Under the pieces are notes generated by a model, which was given only the letters and a program-made list of their open reading frames with translations, was not told where the DNA came from and ran no database searches. From CAYWXV01 sp964462535 (GTDB taxonomy: Bacteria > Bacteroidota > Ignavibacteria > OLB7), in the NCBI GenBank assembly GCA_964462535.1, contig CAYWXV010000061.1:1-15855 (forward strand): DNA of 15,855 bases, written 5' to 3'. The position numbers were made by a program, and so were the translations under genes. Shown here piece by piece: positions 1 through 5,857 of the stretch. Position 1 is the first letter of the stretch; every line of letters begins with the position of its first letter.

Positions 1-1445
1 GATTTGCAAAAGCCGGGAACGTCTTTGTAAGGATGAAGGATCAAGGATGAAGGATGAAGAGATGCCTCCCCCTGCTTCTTCCCACTATCTACTTTCTTCT
101 CTCTTCCGTCTTCGATTCTTGTCTTCCATCCGTGGTATGTCGAGACGATCTTCTCGATATCCGCATCCGTCAGCTCGCGATGGACGCGGTCGATGAGGGT
201 GCCGAGTTTCCGGGCGTCGATGAAGAGGGTTTGCGCGCGACGGTCGCGGCGCTTCCCGTCGTTCTTGTTCTTCGTCAGGAACCAGAGACAGACGGGAATC
301 TGTGTGCTGTAGAAGAGCTGGCCGGGGAGGGCCACCATGCAGTCGACCAGGTCGGCCTCGATAAGCGCGCGCCGGATCTCCCCTTCCCCCGACTGGTTGG
401 AGGACATGCTGCCATTGGCCAGGACGAAGCCGGCCATCCCCTGTGGCGCAAGGTGATGGATGAAGTGCTGCACCCAGGCGAAGTTGGCGTTCCCCTTCGG
501 CGGCACACCGTACTGCCAGCGGACGTCGTCGTCCTTGCGGAACCAGTCGGAGTCGTTGAAGGGGGGATTGGCCAGAACGTAATCGGCGCGGAGATCGGGA
601 TGGAGATCGCGGCGGAAGGTGTCGGCGTGCTCGGGACCGAAGTCGGCTTCGATACCCCGGATGGCCAGGTTCATGATCGCCAGACGACGCGTGGTGGCGT
701 TGCTCTCCTGACCATAGATGGCGATATCCCCCAGCTTGCCGCCGTGCGATTCGACGAACTTCTCCGACTGCACGAACATCCCACCGGACCCGCAGCAGGG
801 ATCGTAGATACGTCCCTTGTAGGGGCCGAGCATTTCGACCAGCAGACGCACAACGCAGGAGGGGGTATAGAACTGCCCGCCGTTCTTCCCCTCGGCGCTG
901 GCGAAGCGCGTGAGGAAATACTCGTAGACGCGACCGAGAAGATCGACGGAGCGGTGGGTCTTTTCCCCCTCGCCGGCGGCGGTCAGTTCGATGGTGGCGA
1001 TCACATCGATCAGCTCGCCCAGACGCTGCTTGTCGAGCGCGGGGCGGGCATAGTCTTTCGGCAGGACTCCCTTCAGCCGGGGATTGTCGCGCTCAATGGC
1101 GACCATGGCGTCGTCCACGATCTTGCCGATGGTCGGTTGCCGGGCATTGCTCTGAAGATGCGACCAGCGCGCGTCGGCCGGCACCCAGAAGACATTCTCG
1201 GCCTTGTACTCATCGGGATCGTCGGGGTTCGCCCCTTCGTACTCTCCTTCCCCCTTGACGAGTTTGTCGCGATGCTCCTCGAACGTATCGGAAATGTATT
1301 TGAGGAAAATGAGACCGAGGACGACGTGCTTGTATTCCGCCGCGTCCATGTTGTTCCGGAGCTTGTCGGCGGTGAGCCAGAGCTTGGCTTCGAACCCGAG
1401 ATTGGCGGAGGAATCTTTCGGTGAGGATTTCTTGCGAGGGGGCAT
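1..1445 (-). CDS. hsdM: Type I restriction-modification N6-adenine methyltransferase subunit HsdM, 3' end cut by window edge
   Basis: This frame is open from an ATG at 1445 down to base 1, giving 481 codons with no stop, so the C-terminus lies outside the window. HsdM pairs with HsdS to methylate adenine in the HsdS target, and with HsdR it forms the restriction complex. Visible landmarks: a helical N-terminal domain (LGFEAKLWLTADKLRNNMD, then LGLIFLKYISDTFEE), the SAM-binding motif I DPCCGSGGMFV, the catalytic motif NPPF followed by NDSDW, and the late family motif YKDVPGFCK at the window edge. The family is usually about 500 residues, so little is missing. Oddity: between STYHGWK and YKDVPGFCK there is a Lys/Glu-rich insertion ending in LHPSSLILHP, encoded by a 7-bp tandem repeat. 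There is no clear Shine-Dalgarno sequence before the ATG. HsdS and HsdR are expected to the left, outside the window. Confidence 0.95.
   Translation of the reverse strand, partial: MPPRKKSSPKDSSANLGFEAKLWLTADKLRNNMDAAEYKHVVLGLIFLKYISDTFEEHRDKLVKGEGEYEGANPDDPDEYKAENVFWVPADARWSHLQSNARQPTIGKIVDDAMVAIERDNPRLKGVLPKDYARPALDKQRLGELIDVIATIELTAAGEGEKTHRSVDLLGRVYEYFLTRFASAEGKNGGQFYTPSCVVRLLVEMLGPYKGRIYDPCCGSGGMFVQSEKFVESHGGKLGDIAIYGQESNATTRRLAIMNLAIRGIEADFGPEHADTFRRDLHPDLRADYVLANPPFNDSDWFRKDDDVRWQYGVPPKGNANFAWVQHFIHHLAPQGMAGFVLANGSMSSNQSGEGEIRRALIEADLVDCMVALPGQLFYSTQIPVCLWFLTKNKNDGKRRDRRAQTLFIDARKLGTLIDRVHRELTDADIEKIVSTYHGWKTRIEDGREKKVDSGKKQGEASLHPSSLILHPYKDVPGFCK
31..58. repeat. Four tandem 7-bp units (GGATGAA) inside hsdM
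   Basis: Four units read GGATGAA, GGATCAA, GGATGAA, GGATGAA. Three units make 21 bp, so on the minus strand the array encodes a seven-residue period (SSLILHP) without stops. It therefore lengthens hsdM in frame rather than breaking it. The encoded stretch sits just before the conserved YKDVPGFCK motif. Confidence 0.85.
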
Positions 1446-1554
1446 CGGTCGCGAGTCTGCTGGGTTTTGAGGGGGCCGCGAACGCGGCGTGAGAATATAC
1501 TACATGAGGGTTCTGAACAGCGGCACGTGCCATCTGTTGCCACGGGCTTTAGAG

Positions 1555-2469
1555 CTATTCGATTATCTCGTCACCCATCGGTCGTAGCCGCGCGTGCCAT
1601 TCGAAGTACTTGATGCGGTTGTTCCTCCATGCAATCGTCTTTCGGCCATCAATGCGCCTCAGAAGCACTCCCAGGCGCCTACCTGTGCGTGTATGGGGCC
1701 GAACGACAATCGTTCCGTCGATTACAGCGATCCATCGTCGCTCGAACAGCGCGTCGCATCCAAGCAAGCACATTGGGACCACGTTGTTCACGAAATCACG
1801 GCGCTCCTCTTCAGTGCACTCGGAGCGTGGCTTGATGTGGGCCGCCACCAGCAGCTCTACGGGAAGCGTTTCCCCACAAATGGCGCAGTCGCCAGTGGGG
1901 TGTTCTCGAAAGAGGTGCTTGCGGATGAACGCCTGTTCTCGCCGAACGAGCGCGAGACGTTCGGCGTCGAGTTTGTCGTATGCGTTCAGGTCGGCTTGTA
2001 TTCGATCGTGCGCGGACTGCGCGCGTACCGAGGCGCCATTCCACAATGCCGAAATGCGCTGTGCCGACTTCTCCGTCAACTGACGCATGGTCTGAAGCTG
2101 ACGACCTATCGGCTTGGATAGATCTAGATAGCGACGCTGTGAAGACTCGAACTCCAGTTCCGGCAGGATGACCTCGAGAGACACCTCGCGGGCAACGGCT
2201 TCCTCGTCGCGCGCACACAGCACATGCCAGCGTGCGGGCCACGGTTTGTAGCGTAGACGCCTGGCGGCCTCGCGTTGACCGACGATTTCCGCAACTCGGA
2301 TTGGACCTAGAGTGACCAATCGATTCGTGGCTGTACCCCCACAAATCCACAGCACGTCCCCCGGTGCCACGCGGCTGAACTGTCCGCTGGCTGAATGATC
2401 GAGCACGCGATCGACGAGTCCCTGTTGAATCTGCTTCTGAAGCCAGTAGACGAGGAATGACTTATACAC
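1555..2469 (-). CDS. HNH endonuclease with N-terminal EVE/PUA-like domain; possible modification-dependent (type IV-like) restriction enzyme
   Basis: 304 aa. The C-terminal third carries an HNH nuclease: CAICGE (C195, C198), AAHIKPRS (H211), then NNVVPMCLLGCDALFERR (N229). The CD pair in place of the last histidine is, from memory, normal for this HNH subfamily. The N-terminal ~90 residues (FLVYWLQK, then FSRVAPGDVLWICGG, LGPIRVAEIV, PARWHVLCA) have the look of an EVE/PUA-like domain, a fold that reads modified bases in other EVE-HNH restriction enzymes. That domain call is inference from pattern; the HNH call is firm. A helical linker (about residues 110-190) joins them. The start is GTG at 2469. 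The open frame continues upstream only to a TGA at 2497-2499 with no better start. It lies 109 bp upstream of hsdM in the same direction, fitting a restriction cluster. Cleavage of DNA, probably invading modified DNA, is the inferred role. Confidence 0.85.
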   Translation of the reverse strand: MYKSFLVYWLQKQIQQGLVDRVLDHSASGQFSRVAPGDVLWICGGTATNRLVTLGPIRVAEIVGQREAARRLRYKPWPARWHVLCARDEEAVAREVSLEVILPELEFESSQRRYLDLSKPIGRQLQTMRQLTEKSAQRISALWNGASVRAQSAHDRIQADLNAYDKLDAERLALVRREQAFIRKHLFREHPTGDCAICGETLPVELLVAAHIKPRSECTEEERRDFVNNVVPMCLLGCDALFERRWIAVIDGTIVVRPHTRTGRRLGVLLRRIDGRKTIAWRNNRIKYFEWHARLRPMGDEIIE

Positions 2470-2537
2470 TGGATCGGCGGGATTGAATAGCTGGGATCAG
2501 CAGGCCCTTGGGCGCCGCGAGCCATCCGGCTCGGATG

Positions 2538-2543
2538 ATTGTA
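2538..2543 (-). promoter_or_regulatory. Possible -10 element (TACAAT) upstream of the HNH gene
   Basis: The minus strand reads TACAAT, five of six matches to the bacterial -10 consensus, about 70 nt upstream of the GTG start of the HNH gene in a 114-bp gap. No good -35 is visible at 17 nt, so this is a weak call. A 6-bp hairpin (CGAGCC, loop GGAT, GGCTCG) lies in the same leader. Confidence 0.2.
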
Positions 2544-2583
2544 TCCACACGAAGCGATACGGATTCGGTACCCGGCGACCGTC

Positions 2584-3168
2584 CTATCGCGCGCTCCTGT
2601 TCAGCCACTCTCGGATCAGGTCGTGCCGTTTGCCAATGAGTTTATCGGAGTGGTCAGGGTGGGCTTGTTCCGCATGGCCCCTGGTGAGGAACGCCTCTGA
2701 GGCCGTGTCGAAGCTGAATCCAAAGTGCGTGTCCTTCTTCTCACTCTTACGGAGTCGAATGCGACCAAGAAGCCCCGCCATTTCCCGGTGCGAGAACAGC
2801 AGCATGTGAGGGACCCACGACGCGTTCGATTTGTGCGTAAGGTTGTTATCCGCGGCAAACAGGGTCAGAAGCACGAAGAAGTCGGCCTCTTGAGGAACTG
2901 CGAACGTCTTCAACCACATGTTATGGATGAACTTTCGGGGCCTTACTCCTTTGGGCGTTGACTCCCCTGGATAGGCCCTCGAACTCTTGACTTGGAAAGT
3001 GGCGACGCTTGACCCAAGCTCGTGTCGACGAAGGAGTGCTAGATCGAAGCCTCGCTGTTGAACGCTTGTGGGAACCAAGACGCTGTAGCCATCCGACTTA
3101 GGGAAGTTGGCTTGCAGGTACTCGGCCACAACGAGCTCGGGGTAGTTGAGCGTGAATATCGGATTCAT
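2584..3168 (-). CDS. Hypothetical protein with PD-(D/E)XK-like motif (DUF4365-like)
   Basis: 194 aa. I do not recognise a named gene. The N-terminal half has the pattern of a PD-(D/E)XK nuclease-like core: an early glutamate (E15 in YPELVVAEYLQ), then RGFDLALL with D42, then VATFQVKSS with Q59-x-K61. This D...QxK spacing resembles DUF4365-type restriction-endonuclease-like proteins. The rest (FIHNMWLKTFAVPQEADFFVLLTLF, then WVPHMLLFSHREM) fits the alternating strands and helices that follow such a core. The start ATG at 3168 is well supported by GGAG six bases upstream. It lies between the HNH gene and direct-repeat copy 1, whose TATATT box is about 100 nt upstream of the start. Membership of a nuclease-like fold is inference. 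Whether it cuts DNA cannot be told, and the Q in place of D/E is a known variant. Confidence 0.75.
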   Translation of the reverse strand: MNPIFTLNYPELVVAEYLQANFPKSDGYSVLVPTSVQQRGFDLALLRRHELGSSVATFQVKSSRAYPGESTPKGVRPRKFIHNMWLKTFAVPQEADFFVLLTLFAADNNLTHKSNASWVPHMLLFSHREMAGLLGRIRLRKSEKKDTHFGFSFDTASEAFLTRGHAEQAHPDHSDKLIGKRHDLIREWLNRSAR

Positions 3169-3255
3169 GGGATGCTCCGACCCACTTCATGTGATTGGCT
3201 GGGTAATCGAATCTGAGGCTACGGAAACGAGAACTGTCGGGGCGCCCCATGCGGT

Positions 3256-3366
3256 CCGAAGAGGACCCCGAATATAGTGCGTGGATGTCCCGAAAACGTG
3301 TTCAAGATCCGGGCTCACGCGGAGACGCCGAGCCGCGGAGGGGGATGGTGTGTTTGGGGCGACTGT
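3256..3366 (-). repeat. Direct repeat copy 1 (~111 bp) with promoter-like end
   Basis: Matches 4371-4479. The first 45 bp (to GAAAACGTG) are identical in both copies. A short divergent stretch follows, then an identical 31-bp block (CTCACGCGGAGACGCCGAGC onward), a 1-bp length difference, and an identical TGTGTTTGGGGCGACTGT. On the minus strand the segment ends with CGCACTATATTCGGGGTCC, containing a -10-like TATATT about 100 nt upstream of the gene starting at 3168. No convincing -35 is seen. Within the repeat, the GCGGAGACGCCGAGCCGCGG part resembles the dispersed CTCCGCGTCTCCGCG phrases found in many environmental genomes (from memory). Confidence 0.9.
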
Positions 3367-3418
3367 ACAGCGGTGGGCACGGGTGCCTCGAATGAGGTTA
3401 CAAGCCCAGGCCTCACCG

Positions 3419-3874
3419 TTACAGCGACATGATGACATCGTCGCACCGAAACCTCTCGAGCGCAGGCATGTTCTTCTTCGAAATATTGATCCCCCATTCA
3501 GGGTCACTTTTCTTCCCCACATAGTCATGACTCACCAGAAGACTGTTCGGGGTCTCCCATCGAGACAGTGGAATGACATAGTGATCTGGCGTCTGTCCGT
3601 CCGTGAACAAGACCACCGAAATCAATCGTCGGTCCGACATGGGTGTCTTCGACTTGGGCATGAAGATGTACCCAAGACCCCGGAGCGACTTCACTTGGAC
3701 TTCATAGTACCTCTCGCCCATTCGACTCGCGATGAAATCAACGCCGTGATCGTCGACCTCTGAACCATACACGTGGAATCCATACATGGTGAATTCCATT
3801 TTTGAGTGATACTCCGCGTATCGACCGACCTGCAGGTGGTTGAGGCCCGACCAGTTGTAGCGCTTGGTGATCAT
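3419..3874 (-). CDS. Hypothetical protein with PD-(D/E)XK-like motif
   Basis: 151 aa when started at ATG 3874. The frame stays open to 4042, but the upstream part is Arg/Thr-rich, does not look like protein, and overlaps the next gene. Core motifs: VGRYAEYHSKMEF with E21, VDDHGVDFIA with D46, and YYEVQVKSLRG with Q60-x-K62 preceded by E58. This is the E...D...QxK layout of restriction-endonuclease-like proteins that sense or cut DNA. The GRYAEY...VDDHGVDF...EVQVKS pattern is, to my knowledge, shared by a family of uncharacterised proteins. No Shine-Dalgarno sequence is evident before the ATG, so the start is less certain than the frame. It forms a two-gene cassette with the DUF3024 gene upstream, the pair lying between the two ~110-bp direct repeats. 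The function is unknown. Confidence 0.8.
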   Translation of the reverse strand: MITKRYNWSGLNHLQVGRYAEYHSKMEFTMYGFHVYGSEVDDHGVDFIASRMGERYYEVQVKSLRGLGYIFMPKSKTPMSDRRLISVVLFTDGQTPDHYVIPLSRWETPNSLLVSHDYVGKKSDPEWGINISKKNMPALERFRCDDVIMSL

Positions 3875-3929
3875 GATTGGGAAGGATTGGTGGTCCTGAT
3901 TCGCGACTACCGGCGAACGTACGGCGCTA

Positions 3930-3957
3930 GTCCTGCGGCGCGTTATTGTCGCAGGAC
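3930..3957 (-). other. Hairpin between the DUF3024 gene and the PD-(D/E)XK-like gene
   Basis: A perfect 8-bp inverted repeat, GTCCTGCG and CGCAGGAC, separated by 12 nt. It lies just after the stop of the DUF3024 gene and 56 nt before the next start. No T-tract follows on the minus strand, so it is not a standard intrinsic terminator. It could be an operator, a processing site or a recombination hairpin. Confidence 0.5.
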
Positions 3958-3983
3958 GTCGAGGCCATGCGCCTGCAGGCGAA

Positions 3984-4334
3984 TCACCCAAAGAAGCACG
4001 CGTATTCATCCTCCGCCACCAGTCGAAAGAATTCTTCGACAAACATTACCTCTGGCATCGGCTGGTAGCCGTGCCATTTCATGTCGCTCATCATCCAGAA
4101 CACACGCCAGATTCCACGCGTCCGAACGAACGTCGCTTTCGCGACCGGCTCCTGAAGAATTTCGCCGGGAGCGCCCCGGAAGCGGGGTCTTACCTCGAAT
4201 ACTTCAATGCTCTGACCGGCGATGCGCCAATCTAGATCGAGCTCGTTCCGAATTTCCGGAGGTGGTCGGTGCTTCGCCATGAACACGCTCGCGGCTCTGT
4301 CTATTCGATTAAGTTCCGATTCTGTGAAGGGCAT
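3984..4334 (-). CDS. DUF3024 family protein
   Basis: 116 aa. The sequence matches what I know of DUF3024: LDLDWRIAGQSIEVFEVRPRF (residues 33-53), then VAKATFVRTRGIWRVFWMMS, the motif DMKWHGYQP (84-92), and the closing FVEEFFRLVAEDEYACFFG. DUF3024 has no established function. The proteins are small and soluble, and no membrane segment or signal peptide is seen. The start ATG at 4334 opens with MPFTESELNRI. The frame is open upstream to 4532, but that part is translated from direct-repeat copy 2 and the 16-bp repeats and should not be counted. The TATATT box of repeat copy 2 lies about 50 nt upstream. The gene is followed by the PD-(D/E)XK-like gene. Confidence 0.85.
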   Translation of the reverse strand: MPFTESELNRIDRAASVFMAKHRPPPEIRNELDLDWRIAGQSIEVFEVRPRFRGAPGEILQEPVAKATFVRTRGIWRVFWMMSDMKWHGYQPMPEVMFVEEFFRLVAEDEYACFFG

Positions 4335-4370
4335 GGCTGGAGTGCGATACAATGGGCGGAGGATACGGGG

Positions 4371-4479
4371 CCGAAGAGGACCCCGAATATAGTGCGTGGA
4401 TGTCCCGAAAACGTGCTCAAGAGATGGCTCACGCGGAGACGCCGAGCCGCGGAGGGGGAGGTGTGTTTGGGGCGACTGT
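4371..4479 (-). repeat. Direct repeat copy 2 (~109 bp) with promoter-like end
   Basis: Second copy of the repeat at 3256-3366, about 1.1 kb away and in the same orientation. The pair encloses the PD-(D/E)XK-like gene and the DUF3024 gene. The differences lie at the centre (TCAAGATCCGGG versus TCAAGAGATGG) and in one 1-bp length change. On the minus strand the copy ends with the same CACTATATTCGGGGTCC, roughly 50 nt upstream of the DUF3024 start. Confidence 0.9.
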
Positions 4480-4500
4480 TGAACACTCGCCCAGGCCCTT

Positions 4501-4532
4501 CCGCCCAGCAGCCTAGCCGCCCAGCAGCCCAT
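4501..4532. repeat. Tandem 16-bp repeat at the 3' edge of the macro-domain gene
   Basis: Two near-identical 16-bp units, CCGCCCAGCAGCCTAG and CCGCCCAGCAGCCCAT, followed by degenerate units (CCCCCTACCCGCCTAG, then CGGCCGAGC...) that run into the macro gene. In translation such units give the GRLGGWAA-like phrase. The last codons of the macro gene (RPLGG) and its TAG stop lie within the degenerate units. Confidence 0.65.
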
Positions 4533-4536
4533 CCCC

Positions 4537-5004
4537 CTACCCGCCTAGCGGCCGAGCAAGCACCACCAACGTATGATCCTCTCCGGCAAGCTCTTCCTCG
4601 ATGATGGGGGCGATGATTGCCCAGTCGCCACGCGCAAGTCCTGCGCCTATTCTCGGGTATCCGATGCGACGCCCGCTCCATCGCCTCTTCACTTCCTTCA
4701 TCACACTTCGCACGGCGTCGTAGTCGACCAGCACGCCGTCACCGGAGTAGTCGAACTGCGTGTAGCCGTTGACAACGACTAATGGTCCATGCTCGGTCTC
4801 TATTTCCGCATAGCTGACGGTTCCGAGTTTCGCCCTATCCCCTTCCGGCGTGGCCCGATCGGCGGCATAGGCCTGCGGGAAGTTCTCCCGTACAGCTCGA
4901 GCCACCCCGGCCCCCGAGACGTGGAAACAATTGCACCCGTAGACGATAAGGTCGAACGCCCCTTCTTTGGCAAGGGTGATCAGGTTGCCGTGAATGGTGG
5001 TCAT
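4537..5004 (-). CDS. Macro-domain protein (ADP-ribose-binding / possible ADP-ribosyl hydrolase)
   Basis: 155 aa, a stand-alone macro domain. Features: IHGNLITLA at the start, FDLIVYGCNCFHVSGAGVA (residues 18-35; the N25 region with the glycine-rich loop), VVVNGYTQFDY (77-86), VDYDAVRSVMKEVKRR, and the second ligand loop IGYPRIGAGLARGDW (114-128). Macro domains bind ADP-ribose. Small bacterial ones remove ADP-ribose from proteins, DNA or metabolites, and DarG-type ones serve as antitoxins. Which applies here is not visible, and no DarT-like partner gene is adjacent. ATG 5004 is chosen because the family motif begins directly after it; the open frame above it (to 5190) is antisense to the nucleotidyltransferase. 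No clear Shine-Dalgarno sequence. It is 82 nt downstream of the nucleotidyltransferase. Its last residues are encoded by repeat DNA. Confidence 0.9.
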   Translation of the reverse strand: MTTIHGNLITLAKEGAFDLIVYGCNCFHVSGAGVARAVRENFPQAYAADRATPEGDRAKLGTVSYAEIETEHGPLVVVNGYTQFDYSGDGVLVDYDAVRSVMKEVKRRWSGRRIGYPRIGAGLARGDWAIIAPIIEEELAGEDHTLVVLARPLGG

Positions 5005-5086
5005 GGGTGGGAATGGGGATTGGAGAGGTGTATGCGAAAGCGCACGCGTTCGACTGGTTCGTAACACCACTGACGAGAGATGGCGA

Positions 5087-5533
5087 TCAGGGTAGGTGCT
5101 CCAAGTCGTCAAGATCCTTGTGCCGAGCGCTTTCCCGCTTATTCTTCTTGAGATCCTCGAGGTCAAGAATCGACACGCGAATGCCGTCAATGTCTTCGAC
5201 GCGCCGCCGCTGGTAGCAGTCGGCGAACGTGACGCCGGATATCGAGGTCAACACTTCTATCCGCATGGGTGGATGCCCCATCCGCACATTGGTGTTCTCT
5301 TCAAGAAAGAGCTGACGTTGCACTTCGGGGAGGTCGAAGCCAAACTCCTTGAGCACGGCTACAACACGATCCGCATTGTCCGGGCGCATAGCAATCCAGA
5401 GATCCATGTCCTGTGTGGCGCGCGGGTATCCGTAATAGGCGACCGCATATCCGCCGATCAACAGGTACTCAGCGTGGTGCGCATCGAGTAATCTCAAGAA
5501 CTCTTTGAAGTCGGGCGGTAGCTCTATTCCCAT
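5087..5533 (-). CDS. Minimal nucleotidyltransferase (DUF6036 / AbiEii-like), toxin-antitoxin-type
   Basis: 148 aa. Nucleotidyltransferase core: LLIGGYAVAYYGYPRATQD (G27-G28), then D42-M-D44, the metal-binding DxD, with a third acidic residue likely at E93 (RIEVL). The C-terminus, LDLEDLKKNKRESARHKDLDDL, is the usual ending of this family, which includes proteins that transfer nucleotides to tRNA or protein and act as toxins. No other domain fits in this length. The start ATG at 5533 gives MGIELPPDFKEFLRLLD, the usual beginning of these proteins. It lies inside the 3' end of the small upstream gene (65-nt overlap), and no Shine-Dalgarno sequence is seen, so translation is probably coupled. Toxin activity is inference. 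Confidence 0.9.
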   Translation of the reverse strand: MGIELPPDFKEFLRLLDAHHAEYLLIGGYAVAYYGYPRATQDMDLWIAMRPDNADRVVAVLKEFGFDLPEVQRQLFLEENTNVRMGHPPMRIEVLTSISGVTFADCYQRRRVEDIDGIRVSILDLEDLKKNKRESARHKDLDDLEHLP

Positions 5534-5681
5534 AGTTCTGTCGTCGAAGGGTTTCTACGTGTCGAAGTCGCGATTCAGGAGACTGGCGCAACCAGTAATC
5601 CCGATCGTCACCGTCGTCGAACGATCGAATGACCGAAAACGCGGATCTGTCGATGCCCATATCGTTGGTATCCGATCTCAT
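5469..5681 (-). CDS. Small conserved partner of the nucleotidyltransferase (antitoxin-like)
   Basis: 70 aa from ATG 5681. That start has GGAG seven bases upstream; the other ATGs in frame (5693, 5660) have poorer sites. The conserved part is FDDGDDRDYWLRQSPESRL, then HVETLRRQNYGNRATARLQR, ending VLEIT. From memory, small proteins with a D-R-x-YWL...P-E-x-R...YG...ARLQRVLE pattern sit directly before nucleotidyltransferases of this kind. They may be antitoxin or folding partners; this is inference. It overlaps the nucleotidyltransferase start by 65 nt, with both frames carrying their family signature in the overlap. Confidence 0.75.
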   Translation of the reverse strand: MRSDTNDMGIDRSAFSVIRSFDDGDDRDYWLRQSPESRLRHVETLRRQNYGNRATARLQRVLEITRCAPR

Positions 5682-5857
5682 GCTTGTCTCCATGGGGTGA
5701 TGGTCTGTTGCCATGATCTGGGAAAATACATCGGCGGACATCACGCATGCCCGCTCGGCCGACACTCCGACAACTTCAGGTTGAGCCCTTCTTCTACGCG
5801 CATGCCGTCAGGCGCACATCTGTGGCGTCCGTGCATCTCGGTGATTCCCACGTGACT

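Noticed and set aside
54..1424. 456-aa open frame on the plus strand
   Set aside because: It is the antisense of hsdM; the minus frame carries DPCCGSGGMFV and NPPF, and the plus translation has no family character.
4335..4532. N-terminal extension of the DUF3024 protein through the repeat
   Set aside because: The extra residues are a translation of the direct repeat and the 16-bp repeat. The family motif begins shortly after ATG 4334.
3256..4560. Integron-type cassette array with attC sites
   Set aside because: The repeats lack the paired GTTRRRY / RYYYAAC core sites, lie upstream of genes rather than at 3' ends, and no integrase is in the window.
4537..5004. DarTG toxin-antitoxin reading of the macro gene
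   Set aside because: No DarT-like ADP-ribosyltransferase is adjacent. The neighbouring nucleotidyltransferase already has its own overlapping partner.
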